NCBI GenBank assembly: GCA_937892115.1 | Contig: CALAUI010000024.1 | Location: 1 to 64,000, forward strand | Direction: 5' to 3' | DNA: 64,000 bases | Source: an uncultured Clostridia bacterium | Lineage (GTDB): Bacteria > Bacillota > Clostridia > Oscillospirales > Acutalibacteraceae | Shown: positions 15,204-23,818 of the stretch, in pieces | How positions within the stretch are numbered: position 1 is the first letter of the stretch | How the letters are laid out: every line of letters starts with the position of its first letter | Program-made: the position numbers and the translations under genes | The notes under the pieces: generated by a model | Told to the model about the DNA's origin: nothing | What the model saw: only the letters and a program-made list of their open reading frames with translations | The model's database searches: none

Positions 15204-18200
15204 ATGAAAGGTTTGTTACGCAAATTCAAAAAAGCATTTGCGCTTGTTCTGTGTTTGATTACGGTTACGGGCAGTGTTTGCGTTTTCGGTTCAGCTGTTG
15301 ATTCGGCAACGGTTTCCTCTGCCGATGAACTGATAAAAGCCGTTGAGAGTGCAGAAAACGGAAGCATCATCTTTCTTAAGGGCGGCACTTACCGCTTTGA
15401 TGCTCCGTTATCCTTTGACGGAATAAAAAAAGACATAACAATTTCCTCCACTCCGGGTGAAACAGCAGTAATTACAAATGCCTGCCCCGTGTCGGAGTGG
15501 ACGGAAAGCACGGTAAACGGTGTTAAGGTTTTCTCCGCTTCGGCAAAAGGAAAAAGAATATCCGCTCTCTTTTCCGAAAGCGAAAAGCTCGATGTAACCA
15601 GACTGCCCGAATCAGGGTATTATTATATTGACAAACCCGATTTATCAGATACAAAGGGCGAAGGCAATGACCTTGCGTCAAACGGTTTTTATACTCATGA
15701 CCTGAAAAAAACTCCGTCCAATCTTTGTGACGTAACGGTTGAAATACTGCATCAATGGGTCAGTGAGGTTGAAAATCCCGTGGCATTCAACGAAAGCACA
15801 GGACTTTTCAGACTTGCAAGATATTCCGGCAGACCGATTGAATCCGGCGACAGATATTTTCTGCAAAATGTTCTTGAAGGACTTGATAAAAGCGGAGAAT
15901 GGTGCTTCGATTCAAAAGCCGATAAGCTTTACTACGTTCCGTTTGAGGGAGAAACAGCCGACGGCCTTGTGCTTTATGCATCATCCGAAGCACTCCTTAT
16001 GAACATTGAAAATTCATCGGGAATTACATTTGAAAATATTAAATTTGCGGATACCGGCTGGGAATATTCAAACGATAAATATCTGAATATGAATATCCAC
16101 ACCCGTCTTCGCAATTATGAAACTTCGTCTGTTCAGGCCGCGGTTGATGTATGCGGCGCCATTGACGTTATTTATTCCGATAATATCAATTTCAAAAACT
16201 GCGATTTTGAAAACATCGGCACAACGGCGATACGCTATTTCACGGGTACGAAAAACTGCGCTGTTGATTCCTGCTATTTCGGTAATATCGGAGCCAATGC
16301 GATATTTATCGGCGGCAGATTTTTTATAGGTGAAAAAATTGATGAAATCCGTGATAATATTGCGGAAAATATCACTGTCGGAAACTGTGAAATTGAAAAA
16401 TACGGAAGGCAATTTTTCGGTGCCTGCGGAATAACCGTCACGTACTGTGATACAGCCGAAATATCAAACAACGAAATCCACGACGGATATTATACAGGTA
16501 TATCCGCCGGATTCATGTGGCTGTTCGGAGAGAATCCGACTCAGAACATTAAAATCACCGATAATCTTATTTATAATGTCGGTCTTGAAACTCTTTCAGA
16601 CCTCGGCGGAATATATTTACTCGGCGTTCAGCAGGATACCGTTGTCAGCGGCAATGTTATTCATGACTGCTCGTGCTATGACGGCAAGGGCGGCTATGCG
16701 GGAGACGGCATTTATCTTGACTCGGGCTGCGAGTTTATGACTGTCGAAAACAACCTTGTTTTTAATTGCAGCACCTCATGCTTCAACACTACACTCAGCA
16801 AGAATAATATAATCAGAAATAACATTTTTGCACTTTCCGGTCAGAGTGTCGTCTGCCTCGGAGCGGAAGAATTCGTACCATATACGGACCTGAACAACAC
16901 ATACATAAACAATATTTTTCTGACCGACAATAAGGTGCTTTCTGTTGAGCAAATAAATCATACGGGACATTTCGGTGGAAGCGGTAATATTCTCTGGGAT
17001 ATGACATACGGCGATGAGCTTTATTTCACCATAGGCAGCTATACGGATAAAGCCATTATTCGAAGCAATGCTGAAGCGAGAAATGTTCTCGGCTCTGCGA
17101 TTTACAGGAATCCCGGCTTTAAGGATGCGCTGTCTTTTGATTTTTCTCTTGATGAAAATTCGGCGGCAGTCAAGCTCGGCTTTGAGCCGTTTGATTATTC
17201 ACAGGCAGGAACCTTGAAGGGCTCTCGTGTCGGTCTTACCCGTGAAGGCGGTCTGACAGCTTATAATACGGGCACAAAGGATTATTCCGACAGACCTGCA
17301 GTTCTGTCATTCATAGAAAAAATCAAGCTGTTCCTCGATAGAATTTTCGGTCGGATCAAGAGCTTATATGAAAAAATGCTCATTTGCAAAGAACCCGAAA
17401 TCAACGACCTTTACGTAACCGACTACACGGTAAAAGAAAAAAGTGCGTATACGGATGAGCTGGCTGCTCTTGTAAACAAGGTGAAAGAACATACTCCGTC
17501 ATACAGAGTTGACGAAAGCAGAAAGCCGTTCCCCGACGACGAAAGAATAAATGCAATTTATTTTGACGGTGAAAAATGTCTCGGAAAAGATACGGAAGTA
17601 TTTGCATATATCGGATTCCCCGAAAATGCAAGTGCCGAAAATCCCGTTCCCGCCATGGTACTCGTTCACGGCGGAGGCGTTCACGCGCAGGCCGACTGGG
17701 TTCAGTATTGGGTTGACAGAGGATATGCCGCCATTTCCTTTGACGGTTTCGGTCAGCAGCCCAAGGCGGGTTATTACTCTGCTGCGGGAAACAACAATCC
17801 CGACTGGACGGTAAATGAAAATTCTCATCTGACTTTCAGTAATTTTGACGATATTGACAAAGAATATTCGGAACAGTGGTTTTATTACTATCTGACGGAT
17901 ATCGTACTCTCAAATAATATTTTAAGAGCAGACGACAGGGTTATCAATAATCAGATAGGCGTTTCGGGTATTTCGTGGGGAAGTCTTGTCACAACCGTTG
18001 CCGCCTGCTATGACAGCCGTTTTGAATTTGCGATTCCTATTTACGGAAGCGGTTGCTGGGAGCTTATGGGAACATTTTTCAACAATAAAACCATCCTTGA
18101 AAAATGGGACCCCACACCCTTGCTTCCCGATGTAAAAATGCCTATGCTGTTTGTAAGCAGTGATGAAGACCCGTTTTTCCCCGCAGATGCTCCGTCTTCC

Positions 18201-18626
18201 TCTGCCGCTGTGTCAAAGAACGGCTCTGTTCTGCTTATCAGCGGATTAGCCCACGGCGACTTCAATATTGAAGAAACCGTGCGCTTTGCCAACGAAATGA
18301 CGGGAAACGGCGACGGCAATATCAGAATTACGGGCATATCCGAAGAAAACGGAGAAATTACTCTCAGATTCAATATGCCCGACGGAGTTAAAAACCCGAA
18401 GGTTACCCTCTATTACAGAAGCTCTCCGCTTGAATATGACAATTTAACGTTAAAGGAAAGCTGGTCGACGAAATCGGCCACAGTCGCAGGCAGTAAGGCC
18501 TCTGTTAAGCTCCCGAAGGATGCTGTGATGTATTACATAGCCGTCAGCGGTAAGACAGACGGCATTTTCTCACACAATTCGATTACCGCTTCAACGGGCA
18601 TTTATAACTGCGGCAGTTTTATATAA
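15204..18626 (+). CDS. Secreted beta-helix protein fused to an alpha/beta hydrolase (acetyl-xylan-esterase-like)
   Basis: A 1140-residue protein with a signal peptide (residues 1-30, basic start, hydrophobic core). Residues about 35-680 form a right-handed parallel beta-helix, with recurrent short strands and Asn turns such as the VENNLVFN and ISNNEI pattern. The opening GGTYRFDAPLSF layout resembles beta-helix glycoside hydrolases such as GH120 and GH141. An amphipathic segment follows at about 701-722. Residues about 735-1070 are an alpha/beta hydrolase with HGGG, nucleophile elbow GISWG (Ser924), an acid in SSDED (Asp987 or Asp989) and His1017 in LAHGD. A short C-terminal beta domain ends it. 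Likely polysaccharide backbone hydrolase plus deacetylase, outside the cell. Confidence 0.8.
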   Translation: MKGLLRKFKKAFALVLCLITVTGSVCVFGSAVDSATVSSADELIKAVESAENGSIIFLKGGTYRFDAPLSFDGIKKDITISSTPGETAVITNACPVSEWTESTVNGVKVFSASAKGKRISALFSESEKLDVTRLPESGYYYIDKPDLSDTKGEGNDLASNGFYTHDLKKTPSNLCDVTVEILHQWVSEVENPVAFNESTGLFRLARYSGRPIESGDRYFLQNVLEGLDKSGEWCFDSKADKLYYVPFEGETADGLVLYASSEALLMNIENSSGITFENIKFADTGWEYSNDKYLNMNIHTRLRNYETSSVQAAVDVCGAIDVIYSDNINFKNCDFENIGTTAIRYFTGTKNCAVDSCYFGNIGANAIFIGGRFFIGEKIDEIRDNIAENITVGNCEIEKYGRQFFGACGITVTYCDTAEISNNEIHDGYYTGISAGFMWLFGENPTQNIKITDNLIYNVGLETLSDLGGIYLLGVQQDTVVSGNVIHDCSCYDGKGGYAGDGIYLDSGCEFMTVENNLVFNCSTSCFNTTLSKNNIIRNNIFALSGQSVVCLGAEEFVPYTDLNNTYINNIFLTDNKVLSVEQINHTGHFGGSGNILWDMTYGDELYFTIGSYTDKAIIRSNAEARNVLGSAIYRNPGFKDALSFDFSLDENSAAVKLGFEPFDYSQAGTLKGSRVGLTREGGLTAYNTGTKDYSDRPAVLSFIEKIKLFLDRIFGRIKSLYEKMLICKEPEINDLYVTDYTVKEKSAYTDELAALVNKVKEHTPSYRVDESRKPFPDDERINAIYFDGEKCLGKDTEVFAYIGFPENASAENPVPAMVLVHGGGVHAQADWVQYWVDRGYAAISFDGFGQQPKAGYYSAAGNNNPDWTVNENSHLTFSNFDDIDKEYSEQWFYYYLTDIVLSNNILRADDRVINNQIGVSGISWGSLVTTVAACYDSRFEFAIPIYGSGCWELMGTFFNNKTILEKWDPTPLLPDVKMPMLFVSSDEDPFFPADAPSSSAAVSKNGSVLLISGLAHGDFNIEETVRFANEMTGNGDGNIRITGISEENGEITLRFNMPDGVKNPKVTLYYRSSPLEYDNLTLKESWSTKSATVAGSKASVKLPKDAVMYYIAVSGKTDGIFSHNSITASTGIYNCGSFI

Positions 18627-18708
18627 CAGTCCCTTAAACGCGATTATATAAGGTATCGTCAAATCTCGGTTCGGCGAAGCAAAATAAAATCGGAAAGAAG
18701 ATTTCGTC

Positions 18709-20058
18709 ATGGAACGGTTAAACAAGGGGAATTTTTACCGTATTCTGTTTCCGTCGGTCGTTGAACTGATATTCAGTCAGCTCTTTTCCATGGTAGACAG
18801 CGTAATGGTCGGACATATCCCCGATTCAACGGTTGCCGTTGCGGCACTTTCGCTGTGCGGCTCACCGATAAATCTTATTATCTGCGTTATGAGTGCCTTT
18901 TTTATCGGCACTACCGCCGTTGTGGCATGGCATTTCGGCGCGGGAAACAAGGAAAAAATGTATGAAACGGCACACCAGTCCCTTATGCTTGCTGTCTTTT
19001 CGGGGCTTGCCGTTTCCGCCGCGGCTTATTTCTTTGCTCCTCAGATAATGGGCTTTGTCTGCGGTCAGAGTGAGACTCTTGAAACCGCAGTCCTTTATTA
19101 CAAAATCAACTCCGTGGGATTCTTTTTCCAGGTATGCTCAATGTGTATCACCGCCTGCTTCAGAGGCAAAGGAATCACGAATATCCCCATGTTTTACAAT
19201 ATAACCGGCAACGCGACGAACGTTTTGCTGAACTACGTTCTGATTTACGGTAAACTGGGCTTCAAGCCCATGTACGTCAAGGGTGCGGCAATCGCTACCG
19301 TTATCGCAAAAGTCATTCTTTTTTTTATTGCTCTGTCTGTTTTCGTATTTTACGATAAGGATTTCCGTCCCCGCAAAGAGAAATTTTCCCTGCATCTGTC
19401 CGAACAGGTCAAGGGCAGAATGCTTAAAATCGGGCTTACCTCCGCCTCAGAGCAGCTTATTCTTCAGTCCGGTGCCACCCTTACGGCAAAAATCATTTCC
19501 GTGCTTCCCACGCAAAAAATCGCCGCTCTGCAGATTACGGGAAACCTTGAGTCATTTGCCTGGTCAAGCGGAGATGCCTGCTGTACCGCTTCCACCTCAC
19601 TTTTCGGCAAATCACTGGGTGAGGGAAGGATTGACAGAGGCCGCGCTTATCTGAAGCTTTCGGAAACGTGGGCACTGATTTTCTCTGCTGTTGAAATATG
19701 CATTTTCTTCCTCGGCGGCAATCTGATATGCAGACTTTTCACCAATGACGTTACGATTTACGGTGATATAATGCTGTTCCTGCGTATCGCCGCAGTAGGT
19801 CTGCCCTGTATCAACACTCACAAGACCGTAGGCGGTGCCCTTCGCGGAGCAGGTGACTCCACCGCTCCCCTTATCGCGTCCCTCATCAGTCTCTGGGTAT
19901 TCAGGGTAATGCTCGGATACCTGCTTATTTCCGTATTGGACCTCGGTGCAGCGGCATACAGATGGTGCCTCAATGCAGACCAGTTTGTGCGTATGTCCGC
20001 AATGGTCATTTTCTATCTCAGCGGTCATTGGAAAAGATATGCAGAGGTCGGAAAATAA
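18709..20058 (+). CDS. MATE family efflux transporter
   Basis: A 449-residue membrane protein with twelve predicted helices in two halves. The N-terminal SVVELIFSQLFSMVDSVMVG stretch is the classic MATE signature, and the second half repeats it weakly near residue 245 (SASEQLILQSG). Members exchange Na+ or H+ for drugs or metabolites. The ribosome binding site is poor (GGAAAG). The gene lies 82 nt after the beta-helix gene with no clear terminator or promoter between. Substrate unknown. Confidence 0.92.
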   Translation: MERLNKGNFYRILFPSVVELIFSQLFSMVDSVMVGHIPDSTVAVAALSLCGSPINLIICVMSAFFIGTTAVVAWHFGAGNKEKMYETAHQSLMLAVFSGLAVSAAAYFFAPQIMGFVCGQSETLETAVLYYKINSVGFFFQVCSMCITACFRGKGITNIPMFYNITGNATNVLLNYVLIYGKLGFKPMYVKGAAIATVIAKVILFFIALSVFVFYDKDFRPRKEKFSLHLSEQVKGRMLKIGLTSASEQLILQSGATLTAKIISVLPTQKIAALQITGNLESFAWSSGDACCTASTSLFGKSLGEGRIDRGRAYLKLSETWALIFSAVEICIFFLGGNLICRLFTNDVTIYGDIMLFLRIAAVGLPCINTHKTVGGALRGAGDSTAPLIASLISLWVFRVMLGYLLISVLDLGAAAYRWCLNADQFVRMSAMVIFYLSGHWKRYAEVGK

Positions 20059-20123
20059 GCACCCGAAACAGTTTACGTTTTGTAACTTTGTTATCGGTGT
20101 ATTTCAAAAATTTCAAATATTTC

Positions 20124-20150
20124 GCAACCTTTTATCTTCTTCAATCGTAT
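20124..20150 (+). promoter_or_regulatory. Candidate ECF-type autoregulated promoter
   Basis: GCAACC (20124-20129) followed by a T-rich start of the spacer, then CGTAT (20146-20150) after 16 nt. This matches the general AAC / CGT pattern of promoters used by Firmicutes ECF sigma factors. It lies 37 nt before the sigma gene, which suggests autoregulation. Confidence 0.55.
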
Positions 20151-20186
20151 TATTGATGAAGGACCTTCACAAGGAGAAACAAACCC

Positions 20187-20666
20187 GTGAGATTTACCGT
20201 TGAAGAAACAGTTGAAAAATACAAGGACCGGCTGTTTGCCGTGGCGCTGAACGTCACTAAAGATATTGACGATGCGGATGATGCAGTTCAGGAAGCTTTC
20301 ATATCCTACTATAAAAGTTCTATGGACTTTGAAAGCGAAAATCACATAAAGGCGTGGCTCATAAGAGTAACGGTAAACAAGGCGAAAGACATTTCCTCTT
20401 CCTTTTGGAAAAGACACAGACAATCCTTAGAGGAATATAAAGAATCCCTTGTCTTTATACAGCCCGAAGACAGCAATCTTTTTGACGCAGTGATGGCTCT
20501 GCCCGAAAAATACAGAGTAGCTATTCACCTGTTTTACTACGAAGAGTATTCGGTAAAAGAAATATCCGAAATTCTGAACGAAAAAGAATCAACAGTAAAA
20601 AGTCATCTTAGCAGAGGGCGAATGTTTCTCAAAGAAATGCTTAAGGAGGAATGGAATAATGACTGA
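20187..20666 (+). CDS. ECF-type RNA polymerase sigma factor
   Basis: A 159-residue sigma-70 family protein. Region 2 spans about residues 8-72 (KYKDRLFAVALNVTKDIDDADDAVQEAFISYY, then HIKAWLIRVTVNKAKD), and region 4 about 100-155 with a clear helix-turn-helix (EYSVKEISEILNEKESTVKSHLSRGR). The start is GTG with AAGGAGA upstream. It overlaps the downstream membrane protein gene by 8 bp, the standard sigma/anti-sigma arrangement. An ECF-like promoter precedes it. The inducing signal is unknown. Confidence 0.93.
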   Translation: MRFTVEETVEKYKDRLFAVALNVTKDIDDADDAVQEAFISYYKSSMDFESENHIKAWLIRVTVNKAKDISSSFWKRHRQSLEEYKESLVFIQPEDSNLFDAVMALPEKYRVAIHLFYYEEYSVKEISEILNEKESTVKSHLSRGRMFLKEMLKEEWNND

Positions 20667-21231
20667 TAAAGAAAGATATCAAAGAACATTCTCAACAATT
20701 CATACCTCCGTAGATTATTTGAAGGAGATAAAGCCAATGAAAAACACAAAACAATTCAGATTTACAAAACTTATTGCCGCTTGTATCGCAATCGCTGTTC
20801 TGGCAGCAATATCAGCAACAGCTTATGCCGTCAACGTAGGCGGAATACAGAGAAAAATTCAAATTTGGGTCCAAGGCGATTCAACGGATGCGGTGGTTGA
20901 AATCTCAGACACTAACACATACGTTGTTAAATACAAAGACAAAAACGGAAACGAACATTCCCGTGAAGGCGGCGGAGTTGCAATGGGTCTTTTCGGAATT
21001 GAACGCCCCTTAACAGAAGAAGAGCTGCTTATGGACCTCTATGAGCCCGAAGTAGTTTATGATGATGACGGCACCGTAAAAGTCTGCTGGTTTGATAAAA
21101 TAACCGATATTACCGATAAGTTTGAAGACGGAATCTGTCACGTTACAATTAAATTCGGGGATGAAACAAGATATATGACTATCCGCTATAAAGACGGATA
21201 TTCCAGCAGTAGCAGCAAATATATTGATTAA
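20659..21231 (+). CDS. Putative membrane-anchored anti-sigma factor
   Basis: A 190-residue protein. A short cytoplasmic N-terminus (about 1-32) precedes one membrane helix (about 35-58) and an extracytoplasmic domain rich in Asp and Lys, ending in a serine run. No HxxxCxxC zinc motif is present, so it is not a ZAS-type anti-sigma factor. The anti-sigma role is inferred from the 8-bp overlap with the ECF sigma gene and the topology. The outer domain may sense the signal; no known fold was recognised. Confidence 0.7.
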   Translation: MTDKERYQRTFSTIHTSVDYLKEIKPMKNTKQFRFTKLIAACIAIAVLAAISATAYAVNVGGIQRKIQIWVQGDSTDAVVEISDTNTYVVKYKDKNGNEHSREGGGVAMGLFGIERPLTEEELLMDLYEPEVVYDDDGTVKVCWFDKITDITDKFEDGICHVTIKFGDETRYMTIRYKDGYSSSSSKYID

Positions 21232-21237
21232 AAATCG

Positions 21238-21273
21238 GCAAAGTGCGATACTTCGGTATCGCACTTTGCTTTT
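21238..21273. terminator. Bidirectional terminator between the sigma and ChrA operons
   Basis: A perfect 14-bp stem, GCAAAGTGCGATAC (21238-21251) with GTATCGCACTTTGC (21256-21269), capped by a TTCG tetraloop. T-tract on the plus side and AAAA on the other, so it serves both convergent operons. Confidence 0.92.
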
Positions 21274-21286
21274 ATGAGATACTATT

Positions 21287-21853
21287 TCAATTAAATGCGT
21301 AAACTCCGATTCCCACAACCGCTGAAATAATAATCAGCATTATGGGGGATATGCCCTTCTTTTTGATCAGCCGTGAGCCGAAATAAATAAGCGAAAGACC
21401 GACGGTAATTATCAGAGCCGTTATGTCGGGGCGAAAAGCTTTTACCGAATTAAAGCAGTTGCCGAATATCATATAACAGCCCGTTGCAAGGATGATTCCC
21501 ACTATGCAGGGCTTCATTCCTCCCAACACCGCATTGAAATATTTATTCTTCATAGCGGTTTTGAAAAGCACCATAACCAGCAGAATAATCGCAAAAGCGG
21601 GCAGTATTACCGCAAGGGTGGCAACGATTGCACCGGGAATACCCGCCTGCACTGCCCCTGCGTAGGTCGCGAGATTTACCATAATCGGGCCCGGAGTGCT
21701 TTCGCTTACGGCAATCATCGTAGCGAGCATATTCTCATCCATCCAGCCGTACGAAAGGACTACGTCACGGATAATGGGAATCGCCCCGTATCCGCCTCCG
21801 AAAGCAAACAGACCGACTTTGAGAAAACCTATGAGAAGTTCAAGATAAATCAT
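21287..21853 (-). CDS. Chromate transporter family protein, short ChrA (second half)
   Basis: A 188-residue membrane protein of the CHR family with about six helices. The signature FLKVGLFAFGGGYGAIPII is at residues 9-27 and ESTPGPIMVNLATYAG at about 51-66. Short-chain CHR proteins work as pairs encoded side by side. Here the start overlaps the upstream paralogue stop by 4 bp. Chromate efflux is the annotated family function, but the physiological anion in gut anaerobes is uncertain. Confidence 0.9.
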   Translation of the reverse strand: MIYLELLIGFLKVGLFAFGGGYGAIPIIRDVVLSYGWMDENMLATMIAVSESTPGPIMVNLATYAGAVQAGIPGAIVATLAVILPAFAIILLVMVLFKTAMKNKYFNAVLGGMKPCIVGIILATGCYMIFGNCFNSVKAFRPDITALIITVGLSLIYFGSRLIKKKGISPIMLIIISAVVGIGVYAFN

Positions 21854-22428
21854 TTCGCTTCACCGCCTCTCCTGCCGAGATTTTCCTGAGTAAGGAAAAC
21901 GATGAGACTGACAGCAGCCGCCGCGAGCATAAGACTGATTGAAGAGAAATTCCATGCAAAAATATTTATCAGCATCATTGCGATGAAGCCGCAGCCGAGA
22001 ATTATCAGAGGAAAGGGCTTCTTTTCTTCGCCCTTCAGCATTTTTATTCCCGCATCAAGAACGAGGATGCCGACTGCGATTTTGATTCCCTTAAACGCTC
22101 CTGCAATGATTTTTATTTCAAGGAATTTATCAAGAAACATTGAAATGAGCATGATTATGATGAACGACGGGAGAATTACACCGAAGGTCGCCGCCAGAGA
22201 CCCGAGAAAGCCCTTTTGCTTATATCCGACAAAGGTGGCACAGTTTATGGCTATCGGTCCGGGAGTTGACTCGGCAATCACCGTCATATTCATCATATCG
22301 TCGTGAGTGATCCAATGCTTTTTTTCAACACAGGCATTTTCCACCACGGATATCATTGCAAGGCCTCCTCCGAACGTGAACAGCCCGATTCTGAAAAAGG
22401 TCAGAAACAGATCAAGGTACATATTCAC
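21850..22428 (-). CDS. Chromate transporter family protein, short ChrA (first half)
   Basis: A 192-residue partner of the preceding entry with the same motifs: FFRIGLFTFGGGLAMI near the N-terminus and ESTPGPIAINCATFVG in the middle. The start is GTG at 22428. It is preferred to the ATG six bases later because GGGAGGTGA lies 7 nt upstream of the GTG. It is 21 nt downstream of the ECF S-component gene, so the four minus-strand genes may be co-transcribed. Confidence 0.9.
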   Translation of the reverse strand: MNMYLDLFLTFFRIGLFTFGGGLAMISVVENACVEKKHWITHDDMMNMTVIAESTPGPIAINCATFVGYKQKGFLGSLAATFGVILPSFIIIMLISMFLDKFLEIKIIAGAFKGIKIAVGILVLDAGIKMLKGEEKKPFPLIILGCGFIAMMLINIFAWNFSSISLMLAAAAVSLIVFLTQENLGRRGGEAK

Positions 22429-22449
22429 TTCGGAATCACCTCCCGATAT

Positions 22450-22980
22450 TTATTCCTTATAGGTATATTTGCTGAGAATCATAACAAGAATGGGAATAAA
22501 GACTATCTGTAAAACTATGCCGGGAATAGCATTGAGAAATGCTCCCGAAATAAAAGCCGCAAATCCGAACTGCGTTTTGCCCATACCGTAAAGGACGGTT
22601 TCCGCCAATCCCCATACCGCTCTGCCGGCAATCATTGAGCCGATAAGTGAAATATATACGGAAGATTTCTTTGAAGGCAAATGTTTATACAGCAGAGCCG
22701 AAACGAGGCCGTAGGTCATAAGCTCAAAGCTCATTGCTATTCCGATGGGCATTATCGGAGGCATCCCGAACAGCAGGAAGCGGAGCAAAGGCGCAACGAA
22801 TCCGACCGCCATTGCATAAAAGGGTCCGCAGAAAAATCCGCAGAGCAGAACGGGAATATGCATGGGACAGAAAGCGTTGCCGAGCTGCTTCATCTGCCCC
22901 GTCAGCAGGGGCAGTATCAATGCAAGAGCAAGGAAAGCCGCCGCAAGCACCATACGGTGGATTTTTGATTTGGATGACAT
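22450..22980 (-). CDS. ECF transporter S component (substrate-binding subunit)
   Basis: A 176-residue integral membrane protein with about six helices that captures a vitamin or similar micronutrient for an energy-coupling-factor transporter. The AAAFLALALILP start, conserved small-residue helix 1 and FCPMHIPVLLCGFFCGPFYAMAVGF stretch fit the family. The shared AAT module is encoded at 61559-64000 of this window. The ATG at 22980 was taken over one at 23001 because GGAG lies upstream of the former and nothing upstream of the latter. The substrate is not readable from sequence, and no riboswitch was found upstream. Confidence 0.8.
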   Translation of the reverse strand: MSSKSKIHRMVLAAAFLALALILPLLTGQMKQLGNAFCPMHIPVLLCGFFCGPFYAMAVGFVAPLLRFLLFGMPPIMPIGIAMSFELMTYGLVSALLYKHLPSKKSSVYISLIGSMIAGRAVWGLAETVLYGMGKTQFGFAAFISGAFLNAIPGIVLQIVFIPILVMILSKYTYKE

Positions 22981-23000
22981 ATACTTCTCTTTCTCCGGCA

Positions 23001-23684
23001 TCAGGCAAATATTATCTCATAATATTTGTAAGTACCGATATAAATGATTATCATTCCCACAAGGATAAATACGTGAAAGACGGAGTGAAAATATCTGTGC
23101 TTTTTACCGGCAAGATAAAGTCCCGCTCCGACAGTCATCAGAAGACCGCCGACGGCAATATACATTACCAGATTTTTTTCGTCCTGCCCCTGAAGCCATA
23201 TATCCTTCATGGCGATTCCCGAAAACAGTCCCAGCCCGACGTAGGTAAAAATCTGAGGAATGTTGAATTTTTTAAGATCCGCAAAGGTAAGCACGATTCC
23301 GATAACCGAAAGTGCCCAAAGCACCGCAATGATGACGAGGGTATAAGTCGGTCTTTCTTCGTAAATGTGGGTAAGAAAAAGTGCCGAAACACTGCCTGCA
23401 ATCATAACGTAAATATTGCAGTGGTCAACAACTCTCATTATTCTTTTCGCCGTACCGGTTTTAAGACCGTGATATATGGCAGAGCCCGCAAACACGATAA
23501 GGGACGAAATCATAAACAGAAACGTTGAAAGAAGCAGAATCGGTGTGGTCTGACCCGCCTGAAGCACGAGATAACCGACCAGCATAATAATACAGACGGG
23601 CACTCCCGCAAGGTGGGTAAGGCAGTTTATGATTTCTTCTTTTTTTGTGTAATCGGGTAACGGGGTTTCTTTGATATTGAACAT
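23001..23684 (-). CDS. Hemolysin III / PAQR family membrane protein
   Basis: A 227-residue seven-helix membrane protein. The family's three metal-site blocks are present: SAIYHG near residue 68, VVDHCNIYVMIAG near 85 and HSVFHVFILVG near 205. Bacterial members (YqfA, YplQ type) affect membrane lipid properties. The name hemolysin is historical. The stop codon lies 20 nt before the S-component start. No promoter was identified in the 134 nt upstream, which separates it from the YfbR-like gene. Confidence 0.9.
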   Translation of the reverse strand: MFNIKETPLPDYTKKEEIINCLTHLAGVPVCIIMLVGYLVLQAGQTTPILLLSTFLFMISSLIVFAGSAIYHGLKTGTAKRIMRVVDHCNIYVMIAGSVSALFLTHIYEERPTYTLVIIAVLWALSVIGIVLTFADLKKFNIPQIFTYVGLGLFSGIAMKDIWLQGQDEKNLVMYIAVGGLLMTVGAGLYLAGKKHRYFHSVFHVFILVGMIIIYIGTYKYYEIIFA

Positions 23685-23758
23685 GGTATTGCCTCTGAAA
23701 GATTGTAATTAAGCTTTCATCATTATATCACTCTCAATGAAATTTTCAAGATATACGA

Positions 23759-23791
23759 TGACGGGACAAAGAAAAATCCTCAGCCCCGTCA
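23759..23791 (-). other. Weak hairpin after the YfbR-like gene
   Basis: TGACGGG (23759-23765) and CCCGTCA (23785-23791) form a 7-bp stem with a long loop that has TTTTTC on the minus strand. No T-tract follows the stem, so terminator function is doubtful. Confidence 0.3.
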
Positions 23792-23818
23792 CAAATCATG
23801 TTATCATAATACATCCGT

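Noticed and set aside
23685..23818. Promoter or riboswitch for the hemolysin-III/S-component genes
   Set aside because: No -35/-10 pair on the minus strand and no known riboswitch motif could be recognised in this 134-nt gap.
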